A DNA stretch of 64,000 nucleotides from Borreliella afzelii (GTDB lineage: Bacteria > Spirochaetota > Spirochaetia > Borreliales > Borreliaceae), in assembly GCF_014202295.1 (NCBI RefSeq), contig NZ_JACHGM010000002.1, positions 62,001 to 126,000 on the forward strand. Direction: 5' to 3'. Numbering within the stretch: position 1 is the first letter of the stretch; every line of letters starts with the position of its first letter. A program made the translations under genes and the position numbers. The notes under the pieces are model-generated. The model did not search any database and was not told where the DNA came from. It worked only from the letters and a program-made list of their open reading frames with translations. Shown here in pieces: positions 26,978 to 36,853 of this stretch.

Positions 26978-27779
26978 TTTCTCCTTAATAGACAATTTGC
27001 CAGTTATTAAGAGGGCCAGATTTTTTTATCTTTATGATATTCACGGCAAGAGATATTTGGATTTATATTTAAATGGTGGAAAAAATTTTTTAGGTTATAG
27101 AATTCAAGGGTTAAATCGCCTTTTTAAGCAAACTATGTCAAGGGGCTTGATATCTCCTTATCCTTCTGTTTTTAAAAATCAGTTTATAAATTTGGTATTT
27201 ACTTTTTTTAAAGAGGCCGGGTCTGTTTATATTTTTAAGCTAGAACAAGATGCAAAAGAATTTTTATTATCTTTAACTGGTAAAGATAAAGTTTTTATGC
27301 CTTGGGAAAAAGAAGAAGGAATATATGAGTTTAAAGTGGGATTTAAAAATATTAAATATCCTATGATTTTTAATATGCCTTTGCCTGATTGTATGTCTGT
27401 TAGTATTGTTATCATAGATAACCTTTCTAGAAAAATAGAATTTAAAGATAATTTTGATGCTATAACTTTATCTTTGGCTAGACATACATTAAGCAAACTT
27501 TTGTTTTATGAAAAAAATCTCAATATTGATTTTAATTCTTTTGCCACATCTTTGTTTAGAGTGACTAATAGGTATATGTTTCCTCTTTATGACGCTTATT
27601 ATCATTCTGAAATTTTTAATGAATTTCTCAAGTATGGGTATTTAATTAGTCCAAATTTTAGTATTCCATCTATTGTTCCCTTGAAGTTTTCTAAAGGAGA
27701 TCTGGATAATTTTAAAAAAATTTGTTTTGCTCTTAAAAACAAGTTTGTTGATGGACTTGACAGTGGTCTTTGCAAATAA
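26970..27779 (+). CDS. Class-III aminotransferase-like relic
   Basis: The 269-residue product starts with ARFFYLYDIHGKRYLDLYLN, which mirrors the opening strand of class-III aminotransferases (YLYDxxGRRYLDF), followed by NFLGY (family N-LGH). The C-terminal part, FLKYGYLISPNFSIPSIVPL and FSKGDLDNFKKICFAL, resembles the closing small domain (GVLISP, then SxEDID). The family is normally about 400-450 residues; here the large PLP domain is shortened and I find no convincing Schiff-base lysine block. I infer a non-catalytic descendant. It overlaps gatB by 8 bases and precedes rplM. Confidence 0.55.
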   Translation: MYDFSLIDNLPVIKRARFFYLYDIHGKRYLDLYLNGGKNFLGYRIQGLNRLFKQTMSRGLISPYPSVFKNQFINLVFTFFKEAGSVYIFKLEQDAKEFLLSLTGKDKVFMPWEKEEGIYEFKVGFKNIKYPMIFNMPLPDCMSVSIVIIDNLSRKIEFKDNFDAITLSLARHTLSKLLFYEKNLNIDFNSFATSLFRVTNRYMFPLYDAYYHSEIFNEFLKYGYLISPNFSIPSIVPLKFSKGDLDNFKKICFALKNKFVDGLDSGLCK

Positions 27780-27783
27780 TACA

Positions 27784-27804
27784 ATGAATAAGATTTATGC
27801 ATAA
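27784..27804 (+). other. Six-codon upstream reading frame duplicating the rplM start
   Basis: ATGAATAAGAT occurs at 27784-27794 and again as the first 11 bases of rplM (27832-27842). The upstream copy opens a short frame, MNKIYA then TAA, ending 27 bases before the rplM ATG. It may be a remnant duplication or a leader element. Translation is not demonstrated. Confidence 0.35.
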
Positions 27805-27831
27805 AATTATATGTAAGGGTAATGTGCTATT

Positions 27832-28290
27832 ATGAATAAGATAACCAATAATGTTACGATTTGGATCAAGCCAAAGACTGTTGAGAAAAAATGGTATGTA
27901 ATTGATGCAGCAGACCGAGTTTTAGGTAAAGTTGCTGTGGATGTTGTTAGAATTTTAAGAGGTAAACATAAAGCTTATTATACTCCCCACCAAGATTTAG
28001 GTGACAATGTTATTGTTATTAATGCTTCTAAGGTTAGGTTGACAGGTAAAAAATATCAACAAAAACTTTATTATAGACACTCAAGATATCCAGGAGGTCT
28101 TTATTCTGATACTTTTAGAACGTTGTCAGAGAGAAAGCCTTGTGCTCCCCTTGAGATCGCTATTAAAGGTATGTTGCCAAAAGGTCCTTTAGGGCGTGGT
28201 CTTTTTAGAAATTTAAAAGTCTTTTCTGGTTCAGAGCATACTCTTAAAGCTCAAAATCCTGTAAAGCTGGAAGCTAATTTAGAGAGGTAA
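27832..28290 (+). CDS. rplM: Ribosomal protein L13
   Basis: L13 is an early-assembly 50S protein. The 152-residue sequence contains [36 protein letters not shown], the [11 protein letters not shown] block and the [13 protein letters not shown] signature near the C-terminus. A short N-terminal extension (about 10 residues, [10 protein letters not shown]) precedes the usual start of the family; no better internal start codon is visible. Ribosome-site AAGGG lies about 12 bases upstream. It is followed by rpsI after 1 base, the near-universal L13-S9 pair. Confidence 0.96.
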   Translation: MNKITNNVTIWIKPKTVEKKWYVIDAADRVLGKVAVDVVRILRGKHKAYYTPHQDLGDNVIVINASKVRLTGKKYQQKLYYRHSRYPGGLYSDTFRTLSERKPCAPLEIAIKGMLPKGPLGRGLFRNLKVFSGSEHTLKAQNPVKLEANLER

Positions 28291-28291
28291 G

Positions 28292-28702
28292 ATGAAAAAA
28301 TCAAATTTTAGTAATGTTAATTTATCAATGGGAACTGGTAGGAGAAAATCTTCTGTTGCTAGAGTTTACATTAGAGAGGGTAGTGGCAATATTAAAGTAA
28401 ATAATAGAGACTTTGACTCTTACATTCAACTTGAAAATTTAAGAACAATGGCGCTATCGCCTTTAGTTTTAACAAATACACTTGGGAAATATGATCTTTA
28501 TATTAATGTTTATGGGGGAGGGATCTCAGGTCAATCAGGGGCAATAAGGCACGGTATTTCAAGGGCTCTTTTTGAACTTGATGAATCTAATAAGATGATT
28601 TTGAGATCTAATGGGTTTTTAACAAGAGATTCAAGGAAAGTTGAACGTAAAAAATTTGGGCAGAAAAAAGCACGAAAAAGTTTTCAATTTTCCAAAAGAT
28701 AA
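28292..28702 (+). CDS. rpsI: Ribosomal protein S9
   Basis: S9 lies near the P-site tRNA in the 30S subunit. The 136-residue sequence has [19 protein letters not shown], the [20 protein letters not shown] block, HGISRALF and the characteristic basic tail [20 protein letters not shown]. The final Lys-Arg that contacts tRNA in other bacteria is present. It ends the plus-strand run, and a terminator hairpin shared with convergent eno lies about 40 bases beyond. Confidence 0.97.
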   Translation: MKKSNFSNVNLSMGTGRRKSSVARVYIREGSGNIKVNNRDFDSYIQLENLRTMALSPLVLTNTLGKYDLYINVYGGGISGQSGAIRHGISRALFELDESNKMILRSNGFLTRDSRKVERKKFGQKKARKSFQFSKR

Positions 28703-28742
28703 TTTTATTTTTTATACATTTTACATTTTTATTTAAGCAAAA

Positions 28743-28763
28743 AAATCCCTTCTAGAGGGATTT
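28743..28763. terminator. Rho-independent terminator between rpsI and eno
   Basis: Arms AAATCCCT (28743-28750) and AGGGATTT (28756-28763) form an 8-bp stem around the loop TCTAG. On the minus strand the stem runs directly into a U7 tract, a good terminator for eno, whose stop is just upstream. On the plus strand the following TTTGATTTATTTTT also makes it usable for rpsI. Confidence 0.75.
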
Positions 28764-28766
28764 GAT

Positions 28767-30933
<2,167 letters not shown>

Positions 30934-30946
30934 GCTTTTCAATTGT

Positions 30947-31918
30947 TTATTTATTCATCTCATCAAAAAGGTATTTAGATACAAAGTGATCTTTTTCTAT
31001 TTCTTCAAGTTTTGGGTGTACCTGAGTTGATAAGTGAATTTTTCTGATGCTTGCTAGGGTTTGTTCGTCCAATTTTATATTTTTGTTTTTTCTTTTTTCG
31101 GGGTTGATTTCAGGAATTGATGCTATTAGCATTTTAGTATATGGGTGAACTGGGTTTGAAAATAGTGTTTCTCTTGGTGCAAGCTCTAGGATAACCCCAA
31201 GGTACATTACAGCTATTTTATCACTCATATATTTTACTACAGCAAGGTCGTGAGAAATAAATAAATAAGACAAATTGAATTCTTTTTGCAGGGCTTTTAG
31301 CAGATTTAAAATTTGAGCTCTAGTTGATACATCAAGCGCAGAAACGGCTTCGTCTAAAAGTAAAAGTTTAGGATTTAAAGCTAGTGCTCTGGCAATTCCT
31401 ATTCTCTGTCTTTGTCCCCCCGAAAATTCATGAGGATATCTGGATAACATACTTTTATGTAACCCAACAACATCTGTTAGTTCGTTTACTCTTTGTTCTA
31501 TTTCTTGTTTTGTTTTTGGAAGAATTTTGTTTTCATTGTATATTTCTAATGGTTCTGCTATTATTTCTTTTATTGTCATTCTTGGATCAAGTGAAGTGTG
31601 AGGATCTTGGAATACCATTTGCATATCTTTTTTTGTTTTTAAGAGTTCTTTTTTTGAAAGTTTAGTTATGTTTTTTTCGTTAAAGTAAATATTTCCAGAG
31701 GTTGGTGTGTAAAGTTGCATTATTGAGCGAAGAGTAGTAGATTTGCCGCAGCCAGATTCTCCAACGAGTCCCAAAGTTTTATTTTTTTCAACTTCAAAGC
31801 TAACATTGTTTACAGCATTGACTTTTTGTTTGTTTTTCCAAAATATAAAATCTTCTCCTGTTGTGAATGTTTGCATTAAGTTTTCTACTTTAAGAATTAT
31901 TTCTTTTTTACTGCTCAT
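30947..31918 (-). CDS. oppF: Oligopeptide ABC transporter ATP-binding protein OppF
   Basis: OppF is one of two ATPases of the oligopeptide importer. It has Walker A GESGCGKSTT, Q-loop MVFQDPHTSLDPRM, signature PHEFSGGQRQRIGIA, Walker B LLLDEAVSALD and H-loop FISHDLAVV, followed by the Opp-type PYTKMLIASIP. The family's C-terminal cluster of four cysteines (GCxFxxRC and two more) is absent; the tail after PYT has no Cys. It starts directly after oppD (GAGGA ribosome site within the end of oppD) and ends the minus-strand opp operon. Confidence 0.95.
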   Translation of the reverse strand: MSSKKEIILKVENLMQTFTTGEDFIFWKNKQKVNAVNNVSFEVEKNKTLGLVGESGCGKSTTLRSIMQLYTPTSGNIYFNEKNITKLSKKELLKTKKDMQMVFQDPHTSLDPRMTIKEIIAEPLEIYNENKILPKTKQEIEQRVNELTDVVGLHKSMLSRYPHEFSGGQRQRIGIARALALNPKLLLLDEAVSALDVSTRAQILNLLKALQKEFNLSYLFISHDLAVVKYMSDKIAVMYLGVILELAPRETLFSNPVHPYTKMLIASIPEINPEKRKNKNIKLDEQTLASIRKIHLSTQVHPKLEEIEKDHFVSKYLFDEMNK

Positions 31919-32794
31919 TTAAAATTCCTCCTCAATGCTGGTTTTTGTGATCTTAATAGGATTTTCTTTCATTGAATAAAGTTTTTTACTTGGATCGTGT
32001 TCTAGTGTAAGAATTGATTTTAAAAGTCCAATAGTGTAAGGGTGTTTAGGATTGTTAAATATTTCCTCTACTGTTCCTTCTTCTACAATTTCTCCTTGAT
32101 ACATGACAGAGACTGTATCACAAATTTCAGCAACAACTGCAAGATCATGAGTTATGAATATGGTAGAAGTATTGAATTTTTTAGATAGGTTTTTGATTAA
32201 TAATAATATTTGCTCTTGGATTGTAACATCAAGGGCTGTTGTCGGTTCATCTGCTATTAGTAAGGATGGATGACAGCTGAGTGCCATGGCAATCATGACT
32301 CTTTGTCTCATTCCTCCTGAGAATTGATGGGGGAAATGTTTTATTCTCTCTTCTGCGTTTACAACACCAACAGTTTTTAACATTTCTATTGCTTTTTCTT
32401 TGGCTTCTTTTTTTCCTAATCTTTGGTGTAAGATTATTGTTTCTTCAAGTTGAGTTGATATCCTTAAAAATGGGTTTAATGAAGTCATTGGGTCTTGGAA
32501 TATCATTGATATTTTATTACCTCTAATTTTTAAAAGTTCTTTTTCGCTAAGTTTTAGCAGATCTTGGTTTTCAAATAGTATTTCTCCACTTTTATATACT
32601 GTTGTAAGTTCTGGTAATAATTTTAAAATAGCCATGCTTGTTACGGACTTTCCACTTCCAGATTCTCCAACAATAGCTCTAATTTCTCCTCTTTTTACAG
32701 ATAGGTTAATATTGTTTACAGGATGAATTGTTGTATGTTTTAATCTAAATTCAATCGCTAAATTTTTTATTTCTAATATGTTTTCTTTTTCCAT
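31919..32794 (-). CDS. oppD: Oligopeptide ABC transporter ATP-binding protein OppD
   Basis: OppD is the partner ATPase of OppF. Motifs are complete: GESGSGKSVTSMAI (Walker A), MIFQDPMTSLNP (Q-loop), PHQFSGGMRQRVMIAMAL (signature), LLIADEPTTALD (Walker B) and FITHDLAVV (H-loop). At 291 residues it is about 40 shorter than E. coli OppD: after HPYTIGLLKSIL the Cys-rich segment is missing and replaced by a short acidic tail. It lies 11 bases after oppC and abuts oppF. Confidence 0.95.
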   Translation of the reverse strand: MEKENILEIKNLAIEFRLKHTTIHPVNNINLSVKRGEIRAIVGESGSGKSVTSMAILKLLPELTTVYKSGEILFENQDLLKLSEKELLKIRGNKISMIFQDPMTSLNPFLRISTQLEETIILHQRLGKKEAKEKAIEMLKTVGVVNAEERIKHFPHQFSGGMRQRVMIAMALSCHPSLLIADEPTTALDVTIQEQILLLIKNLSKKFNTSTIFITHDLAVVAEICDTVSVMYQGEIVEEGTVEEIFNNPKHPYTIGLLKSILTLEHDPSKKLYSMKENPIKITKTSIEEEF

Positions 32795-32805
32795 TCAATT
32801 TCTCC

Positions 32806-33855
32806 TTAGATGCTATCTTTTGGATCAAATGCATCCCTTAACCCATCACCTAAAAAGTTCATAAATAATAGAAATATTGTCATAACTGTAGCCGGAATAA
32901 AAACTTTCCATGGATATTCAACAAATGTAGCAATTCCATTTTGCACTAATTCTCCCCAGCTTGTCATTGGAGCTGAAATTCCAAGTCCTAAAAAGGATAA
33001 AAATGCTTCAGCCATAATAAAGCTTGGAACTCTTATTGTTGTGAATATAACTATCATTCCAATGCTATTAGGGATTAAGTGTTTTAAGATTATTCTTTGA
33101 TTCGTTGCACCAAAGGTTTTGGCTGCTTGTATAAATTCTGAACTTGATAATGATTGTACTTGGCCTCGTACAACTCGAGCTACTGTTAACCACGATACAA
33201 ATGCAAGTGCTATGAATAATCCTATTATACTTCTTTCCATTATTGCCATTAATATTATTACAATAAGTAAATAGGGTAATACATAAAGAATCTCTATTAT
33301 TTTAGTGATTATTTTGTCAGGTAATCCTCCAAAAAATCCTGCTATTGAGCCTAAAATAGTTCCTATTATCATAGACAAAAAAGCTCCAATAAATCCTACA
33401 GAAAGAGAGATTTGACTGCCTTGTATTAATCTTGCAAGTAAATCTCTTCCAAGATTGTCTGTACCAAGCAAATATACTCTTTTATGTATTTTTACTTCCT
33501 TTTTATCTATTATTTGAACTTCATTTTCTATTTTTCTTTTTATGTCTTCGAGTTTTTTTAGTTCGTCTTCACTTATTTCTCTTTTTTCTTTTTTTGCTAA
33601 TTTTTCAATAAATTTTTTTTCTTTCTTGTACCATAGTTCTCCAGCAGCCTGGAAAGATGGTGGCAAATCGGAATGTTCTACTATTTGAGTGTGGTATTTA
33701 TATATAGGTAATATTGGTTGTAGAATGGCAATTAAGATATAAAATCCAATTACAAAAAGACTACCAAATGCCAGTTTATTTTCTTTAAATCTTGACCATG
33801 CTCTTCTTTCGAGTTTAGAATTGGTTTTGTCATTTTCTTTTTCAAGGTTATTCAT
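32806..33855 (-). CDS. oppC: Oligopeptide ABC transporter permease OppC
   Basis: OppC forms half of the membrane channel. After a hydrophobic N-terminal segment there is a long charged extracytoplasmic loop (about residues 75-125, Lys/Glu-rich: KKEKKFIEKLAKKEKREISE), longer than in most OppC proteins. The binding-protein-dependent permease core follows, with LLGTDNLGRDLLARLIQG and the EAA-like motif QAAKTFGATNQRIILKHLIP. It has a GAGG ribosome site and sits 12 bases after oppB. The long charged loop could contact the lipid-anchored OppA proteins (inference). Confidence 0.94.
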   Translation of the reverse strand: MNNLEKENDKTNSKLERRAWSRFKENKLAFGSLFVIGFYILIAILQPILPIYKYHTQIVEHSDLPPSFQAAGELWYKKEKKFIEKLAKKEKREISEDELKKLEDIKRKIENEVQIIDKKEVKIHKRVYLLGTDNLGRDLLARLIQGSQISLSVGFIGAFLSMIIGTILGSIAGFFGGLPDKIITKIIEILYVLPYLLIVIILMAIMERSIIGLFIALAFVSWLTVARVVRGQVQSLSSSEFIQAAKTFGATNQRIILKHLIPNSIGMIVIFTTIRVPSFIMAEAFLSFLGLGISAPMTSWGELVQNGIATFVEYPWKVFIPATVMTIFLLFMNFLGDGLRDAFDPKDSI

Positions 33856-33867
33856 TTTGATTTCCTC

Positions 33868-34788
33868 TTATACTCTTGGATCTAACATTTTATATATAAT
33901 GTCTGATATTAATATGGAAATAAGCAGTATTATTGAGTATACTAACAATCCCCCCATTAATACTGGGTAATCTCTGTTTAGTGCAGATTCTGTTATAAAC
34001 ATTCCCATTCCAGCAATTCTAAATATTTTTTCAATAACTACGCTTCCAGAGATTATAGCAGCAAATGCTGGACCCACATAACTTACTACAGGCAGCATTG
34101 CTCCTCTTAACATGTGCTTTATAACTATCTTTCTAAAGTCTAGTCCTTTTGCACGTGCAGTTCTTACAAAGTCACTCTGTATTATTTCTAACATTGAGCC
34201 TCTAATTATTCTTGCGAAAATAGCTATATTAGGCATACTAAGAGTTATTATGGGTAGAATTAAATTTGAAAATCCCCCCCTTTCTGTAATCCATCCGGAG
34301 GTGTAAAGTAGGCTCCATTTAATTGCAAAAAAGTATTGTAAAATTGGTCCTATTACGAATAATGGTATAGAAATCCCCAATATGGCTATTGATGTTATTA
34401 TATAGTCTATATAAGTATTTTTATAAATAGCAGCCAATATTCCTATTGGTATTCCTATTGATAGTGATATGATGAGGGATATTACTCCGAGTGTAAGTGA
34501 TTTTGGAAATCCTAATTTTATGTATTGATTAACTGTAAGGTCTTTCTTTTTTAAAGAAGGCCCCAGATCCCCTTTGAGAACATTTAAAATATAATAAAAT
34601 GCTTGAATATAAAAAGGTTTGTCAAGATGATATTTTTCCATCAATCTTGCTTTTACTTGAGGATCAATAGGTTTTTCAGAATCAAATGGGCTTCCAGGGG
34701 CCATTCTCATTACAAAAAAGCATAAAAAAATTATTGCTAGTAAAGTTGGTATCATTCCTATTAATTTTTTTAAAGTAAACTTTAACAT
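33868..34788 (-). CDS. oppB: Oligopeptide ABC transporter permease OppB
   Basis: OppB pairs with OppC. I start at ATG 34788, preceded by AAAGGAG, giving LKFTLKKLIGMIPTLLAIIF; the longer frame to 34818 lacks a ribosome site. It has about six membrane segments and the coupling EAA-like motif FVRTARAKGLDFRKIVIKHM, plus the Opp-type N-terminal FVMRMAPGSPFD. A run of seven G on the coding strand (complement of 34274-34280) encodes part of ERGGF. The gene follows oppA3 by 295 bases. Confidence 0.95.
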   Translation of the reverse strand: MLKFTLKKLIGMIPTLLAIIFLCFFVMRMAPGSPFDSEKPIDPQVKARLMEKYHLDKPFYIQAFYYILNVLKGDLGPSLKKKDLTVNQYIKLGFPKSLTLGVISLIISLSIGIPIGILAAIYKNTYIDYIITSIAILGISIPLFVIGPILQYFFAIKWSLLYTSGWITERGGFSNLILPIITLSMPNIAIFARIIRGSMLEIIQSDFVRTARAKGLDFRKIVIKHMLRGAMLPVVSYVGPAFAAIISGSVVIEKIFRIAGMGMFITESALNRDYPVLMGGLLVYSIILLISILISDIIYKMLDPRV

Positions 34789-35083
34789 TTTTGCTCCTTT
34801 GTAAATAGATATTGGCAATATTATATATTAGTCAATTATATCATATAGTATTTATTGTTTTTCAAGCTATAGTTGATAATTTTTGATGAAATAGAAGGTT
34901 GTTTGCATTATAATTAATAATTTTTTTTTCAAAAAAATGTATTTTGTCTTTTTTAAATGGTTTTTAAAATTTTGTTATGTTGATTAGATAAGGATTTGTT
35001 TTTTTATTTAAGATTCTAAGTTAATTTTGCCTTAGAATCTTAAATATTATTTTTAAATTATGTTGAACACTTTTAGAAATTAA
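34789..35083. other. oppA3-oppB intergenic region
   Basis: These 295 bases are very AT-rich. They hold the oppA3 3' hairpin (35009-35042), a T9-C-A7 run near 34921-34937, and on the minus strand a TTGAAA (complement of 34860-34865) and TATAAT (complement of 34835-34840) with a long 19-base spacer, a possible separate promoter for oppBCDF. I see no coding frame I would defend. Confidence 0.45.
35009..35042 (-). terminator. Strong stem-loop after oppA3, without U-tract
   Basis: A perfect 12-bp inverted repeat, TAAGATTCTAAG (35009-35020) and CTTAGAATCTTA (35031-35042), encloses a 10-base loop. Downstream on the transcribed strand the sequence is A-rich rather than U-rich, so it more likely protects the oppA3 mRNA 3' end or attenuates readthrough into oppB than terminates fully. 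Confidence 0.5.
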
Positions 35084-36709
35084 TTAGTTGTGTTTTGCAT
35101 TCTTAATTGATTTTAATTCAGAAAAATAATAAACCTCTGATACATTGGGACTCCATCCAGTCCATTTGTCGTTTCTGAAAAGATAGTGTCCAGAATATAT
35201 GTATATTGGTGCGGCAGGAAAATCTTTTTCAATTATTATTGATTCTGCTTTTCTAAGTATTTTTTTTCTTTTTATAGGGTCTTTTTCAAAATCTGATTCT
35301 CTAATCAGTTTATCAAATTCTAGGTTTGAATATCTGTATGATGCAAGTTGCGAATTTTCGCTTGTGAATATAGTGAAGTATGTGTGTGGATCTAAATATT
35401 CCCCAATGCGTCCAATTCTTATTATTTCAAAATTGCCTGTATTTCTACTATTAGTAAGAACAGGCCAATTTTCATTGGTAAGCATAATATTTATATTTAA
35501 AATTTTTTTCCATTGGTTTTGAATAAATGCAGCAATTTTTTTATGAGTTTCATTCGTATTGTATTTTAGCGTTAGCATTGGAAATCCTTTTCCATTAGGA
35601 TATCCAGCTTGTGTTAAAAGCTTTTTAGATTTTTCAGGATCAAATAAAGCTAATTTTTTACCATAATTGTAATTTTCAAGATCAGGAGTTATTTCTCTTG
35701 TAGGAACTGTACCGTCATTGAGTACCTTGTAAGTTAAAGTTTCTCTGTCAATAGCTAACGTTAAAGCTTCTCTAACTCTAGCATCATCAAGGGGTTTTAT
35801 TTTTGTATTAAATGAGTATAAATAAATTGCATTACTTTTGTGTTGATAATAGTCATTTTGTAGTTTTATTTCATTTACAATGTCCGGCGGGATGCTGTTA
35901 AAAATAGCATCAATTTCGTTATTTTTGTACATATTGTATACAGTCAGATCATTGTCAGATGTAATGTAGACAAGCTCTTCAAGTTCTACTTCTTTTGCAT
36001 TGTAATAGTGTTCATTTTTTTCAAATATAATTTTTTCATTAGGTAATCTTTTTTTTAATTTAAAAGGACCACTGGTAACCATGTTTTCAGGATTTGTCCA
36101 ATTTCCTTTATATTTTTCAATAACATGAATAGGTACTGGCATGAATGCATGATGTAGGAGCAATTCAAGAAAATAGGGTTTTGGAGATGTAAGTGTTATT
36201 TCCAATGTTTTGCTATCAATTGCTTTAATTCCAAGCTCAGAATCAGATACTTTTCCATCAAAATACTCTTGCCCATTTTTTATTATTGATTTAAGCACGT
36301 CAACATGTGCAGATTCTGTTGTTTTATTTAAAATTCTTAAAAAAGATTTTCTTATCCCTTCAGCAGTGATTGAAACTCCGTCGCTCCAAACAAGGTTGTC
36401 TCTTAGGTAAAATTGATATGTTTTTTTATCTTTTGAGGCTTCCCAATTTTTAGCAAGTCCAGGCATTAGCTTTCCTGTTTTGGTATTTAATGATAAGAGC
36501 CCCGAGAATACTTGTTCTAAAATTCTTGCTCCAATTGTCTCATCTACCAAGTGTGGATCAAGTGATGAAGGTGCTCCCCCTATGTATACTTTAAATGTTA
36601 ATTTTTCCTTTTCCGAATTGTTGTTACATGTAATTAAAGATATGGCAAGTATAATTAGTGTTGCCAGCTTAAGTTTTGTATTGATTTTTGTAGTTTTATT
36701 AAAATTCAT
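35084..36709 (-). CDS. oppA3: Oligopeptide-binding lipoprotein OppA (third chromosomal copy)
   Basis: This SBP family-5 lipoprotein captures peptides for OppBCDF. It has a signal ending LAISLITC (lipidated Cys), the conserved opening GGAPSSLDPHLVDETIGARI, the GLAKNWEASKD and DNLVWSDGVSITAEGIRKSF blocks, and the closing domain with YIYSGHYLFRNDKWTGWSPN. Its length (541) is the longest of the three. It is nearest to oppB and ends in a strong hairpin. It is clearly paralogous to the next two genes, and differences are spread across the ligand-binding domain, suggesting different peptide preferences. Confidence 0.95.
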   Translation of the reverse strand: MNFNKTTKINTKLKLATLIILAISLITCNNNSEKEKLTFKVYIGGAPSSLDPHLVDETIGARILEQVFSGLLSLNTKTGKLMPGLAKNWEASKDKKTYQFYLRDNLVWSDGVSITAEGIRKSFLRILNKTTESAHVDVLKSIIKNGQEYFDGKVSDSELGIKAIDSKTLEITLTSPKPYFLELLLHHAFMPVPIHVIEKYKGNWTNPENMVTSGPFKLKKRLPNEKIIFEKNEHYYNAKEVELEELVYITSDNDLTVYNMYKNNEIDAIFNSIPPDIVNEIKLQNDYYQHKSNAIYLYSFNTKIKPLDDARVREALTLAIDRETLTYKVLNDGTVPTREITPDLENYNYGKKLALFDPEKSKKLLTQAGYPNGKGFPMLTLKYNTNETHKKIAAFIQNQWKKILNINIMLTNENWPVLTNSRNTGNFEIIRIGRIGEYLDPHTYFTIFTSENSQLASYRYSNLEFDKLIRESDFEKDPIKRKKILRKAESIIIEKDFPAAPIYIYSGHYLFRNDKWTGWSPNVSEVYYFSELKSIKNAKHN

Positions 36710-36792
36710 TTTAACCTTTTCCCCGAATTTAAAATTATTTTATTGATTTATTTATAAGTTTTAAGCTATCTTCTTTTTAGGAAAAAGTCAAT

Positions 36793-36832
36793 AAAAAAAT
36801 CGCCTATGAAAAGAAATTAATAGACGATTTTT
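36793..36832 (-). terminator. Rho-independent terminator after oppA2
   Basis: The arms (36796-36807 and 36820-36831 in the plus sequence) pair over 12 positions with one mismatch, C36803 against A36824, as DNA. In the minus-strand RNA this position becomes a G-U pair, so the full stem forms only in the oppA2 transcript. That transcript then runs into U7. This supports termination of oppA2 before oppA3. Confidence 0.7.
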
Positions 36833-36853
36833 ATTTAATTAAAAATTATTTAT

